From positions 1 through 15,245 of the forward strand of contig JAHLFV010000001.1 of assembly GCA_018883625.1 (NCBI GenBank): 15,245 nt of DNA, written 5' to 3'. The notes under the pieces are model-generated. The model was not told where the DNA came from. It was given only the letters and a program-made list of their open reading frames with translations, and did not search any database. This DNA comes from Candidatus Treponema excrementipullorum (GTDB lineage: Bacteria; Spirochaetota; Spirochaetia; Treponematales; Treponemataceae). Positions 13,305 through 15,245 of this stretch are shown piece after piece (the first letter of the stretch is position 1; each line of letters starts with the position of its first letter). The position numbers and the translations under genes were made by a program.

Positions 13305-13347
13305 TGTGTAAACAACGCACAATTATTTGTGTGTTATTTACTCTGTG
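13305..13347 (+). repeat. Palindromic box, copy 3 (orphan)
   Basis: On the + strand it reads TAAACAACGCACAATTATTT, then GTGTGTTATTTACTCTG, matching copies 1 and 2 in inverted orientation. It lies between the TetR-like gene and the convergent kinase. No TATAAT is found 17 bp after the CTGTGC, and it points into the kinase antisense. The rest of 13115-13360 is AT-rich with no gene seen. Confidence 0.55.
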
Positions 13348-13360
13348 CAAAAAAAATAAA

Positions 13361-14638
13361 TCACGCCGGGAATTCCAGGCGTACGGAGGTTCCCTCCCCG
13401 GCGGAGCTTGTAATGCGCAGCGTGCCGTTAAGCTGCGCCGCCCGGGAATACATTCCCCTAATGCCAAGCCGTATCCGCTCCCCGGCTTCGTCGGAAACGC
13501 CGTCCCCTGCAAAACCGGATACAAGGGCTTTTTTCACATCGAAACCGCCGCCGTCGTCGGTGACAAAAACGACAATGTGTTTTTCAGCGGATTCGGATTC
13601 AGAGGAAAGCCGGATAATCACGGATGTTTCCTGTGCCTGGGAATGGCGGGCGGCATTGGAGAGGCTTTCCTGTATAAGCCGGAACACATTCAACTTGGAC
13701 TGGTCTGAAAGCGAATTCAGAATGTCCCGGGCATCATTTCCGCAGGAATAGGAGCACTTTATGTTTTGCACCGCGGCAAAATTCCTGCACAGAAGGGAAA
13801 CCGCATCGTACAAGAAACCTTCTTCCAGTTCAGGGGGAACAAGATTCCGGCAGATGCTGCGCAGCCGCTGTGAAACATTCTTCGCAAGAGCCTGCATTTG
13901 AAAAAGGGAATCAGAAAATTCCGCCGGAACCGTCCCGGCTTGGGCAGGAGACCGGGAGGTTTCAATATTGTCACACACCTTGGACAACAGCAGGTGCTGG
14001 GCATTCAAATCCTGAAGCACGGTATCGTGTATCTCCCGGGAAATCCTCTGGCGTTCGGCTTCCTGGGCGTGTATGATGGCAACCGCACCCTCGCTTTCCC
14101 GTTTCGTCCGCTTTACGCTGTAACGGTAGAACACGGCAATCAATGCGCAAAGCACCGTCACAACAGCGAACGCCACCAGAAGCCGCATATAAATTACATT
14201 CGACCAAAGTAAAATCCCGGAATAATTCCGCATAAGACAAGCCATGTTTTCCCCAAGGGAAAGGCGCAGCTGCATATAATCCGCTTCTGTCCGTCCGGAT
14301 TTTTCGAACAGGGAAAAAGCCTGGGACAGCCCCTCCAGGGAGTCTTTCCAGTTTTTGAATTCTGAAAAAGAACCCATGTTCTTTTCATAATAGTATGTGA
14401 AATATTCAAAAGAATTTATTTCTGTTTCAATTTCATCCTTGAATTCCGCCGCAGCTTTTTCAAAGGCAGCGTTACCTTCCCTGAATTCCGTGTCATCAAG
14501 TTTGTGCCACGCATCAAACAGCGGAACATTCCTGCCGCCTTTGCAACCTGAAAGCACGCACAGAACCAGAACGAAAAGTGCCAGAGTCTTTATCATTCTT
14601 TTTACCGGGAAGCGGTATTCCGCCACAGAAAGCGACAT
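13361..14638 (-). CDS. NarX-type sensor histidine kinase with lipobox-like N-terminus
   Basis: A 425-aa protein. It has a basic start and a hydrophobic helix ending LCVLSGC (C32), which looks like a lipoprotein signal. An extracytoplasmic helical sensor domain (about 33-147) and a second membrane helix (about 148-171) follow. The HisKA_3 box QRISREIHDTVLQD has phosphoacceptor H204. The ATPase domain has the N box QESLSNAARH (323-332), G1 DDGGGFD (361-367) and G2 LGIRGM (391-396). I chose ATG 14638 because AGGAAGG lies 9 nt upstream and 4 nt separate it from the upstream stop; a longer reading to 14731 overlaps that gene. A LuxR-type response regulator would be expected but is not downstream here; it may lie beyond the right edge. 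The signal is unknown, perhaps sensed with the adjacent membrane protein. Confidence 0.9.
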   Translation of the reverse strand: MSLSVAEYRFPVKRMIKTLALFVLVLCVLSGCKGGRNVPLFDAWHKLDDTEFREGNAAFEKAAAEFKDEIETEINSFEYFTYYYEKNMGSFSEFKNWKDSLEGLSQAFSLFEKSGRTEADYMQLRLSLGENMACLMRNYSGILLWSNVIYMRLLVAFAVVTVLCALIAVFYRYSVKRTKRESEGAVAIIHAQEAERQRISREIHDTVLQDLNAQHLLLSKVCDNIETSRSPAQAGTVPAEFSDSLFQMQALAKNVSQRLRSICRNLVPPELEEGFLYDAVSLLCRNFAAVQNIKCSYSCGNDARDILNSLSDQSKLNVFRLIQESLSNAARHSQAQETSVIIRLSSESESAEKHIVVFVTDDGGGFDVKKALVSGFAGDGVSDEAGERIRLGIRGMYSRAAQLNGTLRITSSAGEGTSVRLEFPA

Positions 14639-14642
14639 CCTT

Positions 14643-15242
14643 TTATTCCTTCCTTTTTGAATACAGCCTGCGGATTTTTGCGGCAAGAAAATACACCAGC
14701 AGAGCAAGTATGAGGGAAACGGTTTTGTCAATCAGATTAACCGGAAGGCGAACCAGAAATGCCACCGCAAAATAGGACACCCCCGAAGTGAGGAGCACAA
14801 AAACGGAGGTACTGAGGGAAGACGGCTCCAGATAATCTGCACCGGTAAAATAAAGGAGGGATGCGATGATTGTTCCTTCAACAGTGATTAAAACCACGGT
14901 CAGAATAAGAATCCATACAATACCTGTCCAGGAAACGGGCTTTCCGTTCCTGCTGAAAAGACGGATAACCAGCACGATGGTCAGGCTGCAAATCATCCAC
15001 AAAAGGTTTGAGTTTGTGTCGAAAAGCAAAGCGAACAGATGGCTCAGGAAAGCCGCAATGCAGCCTGCGGCCGGACCGTAAAAAGAGGCAAGCATTGTGA
15101 ATACTGTATCGAGAAAAAGCGGAATCTTGAAAAACTCACGGATGACAATCAGCAGGTAATTAAGGACACCGCAGAGGGTTCCCAAAACAAGCTGCACTTT
15201 GATGGAAGATGCGGGGAATGCCCGGGGAAACAAACGGTTCAC
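14643..15242 (-). CDS. Multi-helix membrane protein resembling ECF S components or sensor modules (start uncertain at edge)
   Basis: A 199-aa hydrophobic protein with about five or six membrane helices. The stretch FLDTVFTMLASFYGPAAGCIAAFLSHLFALL resembles substrate-binding S components of ECF transporters (substrate-specific integral proteins) and related membrane sensor modules. The call begins at GTG 15242, three bases from the window edge; AAGG is visible just before it, but the true start could lie outside. It is followed after 4 nt by the histidine kinase, so the two are translated together. It could be the membrane sensory partner of the kinase or a vitamin/ion transporter sensed by it. 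No ECF ATPase gene is in the window. Confidence 0.6.
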   Translation of the reverse strand: MNRLFPRAFPASSIKVQLVLGTLCGVLNYLLIVIREFFKIPLFLDTVFTMLASFYGPAAGCIAAFLSHLFALLFDTNSNLLWMICSLTIVLVIRLFSRNGKPVSWTGIVWILILTVVLITVEGTIIASLLYFTGADYLEPSSLSTSVFVLLTSGVSYFAVAFLVRLPVNLIDKTVSLILALLVYFLAAKIRRLYSKRKE

Positions 15243-15245
15243 CTT

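Noticed and set aside
11435..13347. Integron gene cassettes, because each palindrome copy sits 3' of a single gene in the same relative orientation
   Set aside because: The palindromes are only ~40 bp, lack a consensus GTTRRRY core and the asymmetric long stem of attC, and no integrase is seen. Fixed spacing to TATAAT explains two copies better.
13361..14240. Several long open frames on the + strand and other - frames over the kinase
   Set aside because: They are frame shadows of the kinase gene, which has complete H, N, G1 and G2 boxes.
14639..14731. Longer N-terminus for the histidine kinase
   Set aside because: It would overlap the upstream membrane-protein gene by about 90 bp, while ATG 14638 has a strong ribosome site and 4-nt spacing.

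Overview
The window looks like chromosomal DNA of moderate to low GC from an anaerobe-type bacterium. A spirochaete (Treponema-like) is my best guess: one gene is built from flagellar stator and rotor parts, Shine-Dalgarno sites are strong, and several starts are GTG or TTG. No rRNA or other taxonomic marker is present, so this is an inference and a Firmicute is not excluded.

Left part (1-3951, + strand): a flavodoxin-like protein (173-697), a LacI-family regulator (933-1958), a MATE exporter (2063-3406) and a GNAT acetyltransferase (3439-3951). The regulator and the exporter each have a good sigma70-type promoter with nearly the same 21-bp operator at the same offset from the -35. This suggests an autoregulated efflux/acetylation unit.

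Middle (4039-5283, - strand): a 414-aa soluble protein that joins MotA-like cytoplasmic segments to a FliG-C-like domain. It keeps the MotA torque Arg/Glu pair but lacks the FliG acidic pair.

Core (5362-11476, - strand): an apparently complete RiPP biosynthetic operon. In transcription order it holds a promoter with a palindromic box, a 43-aa single-helix membrane peptide, a 40-aa precursor with three Cys (10873-10995), a terminator-like hairpin, a 103-aa membrane-anchored protein, a radical SAM/SPASM enzyme without a recognition domain, a stand-alone PqqD-like recognition element (RRE), an RRE fused to a peptidase-U32-like barrel, an RRE fused to a radical SAM/SPASM domain, and an amidohydrolase. 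Three genes begin with the same MLYRQKKDT recognition-domain start, and two of these share a ~219-bp near-identical DNA segment. The RRE-U32 fusion is the most novel element: U32 relatives carry out oxygen-independent hydroxylations, so this may be a new peptide-modifying chemistry. No dedicated exporter is visible.

Right part (11521-15242): two zinc-ribbon proteins of unknown role (- strand), a short TetR-like regulator (+), then a multi-helix membrane protein and a NarX-type histidine kinase with a lipobox-like N-terminus (- strand). A ~40-bp palindromic element occurs three times. Two copies lie at the same spacing upstream of a TATAAT, in front of the RiPP operon and of a zinc-ribbon gene, which suggests a small shared regulon. 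I saw no tRNA, rRNA, CRISPR array, transposase or complete mobile element.
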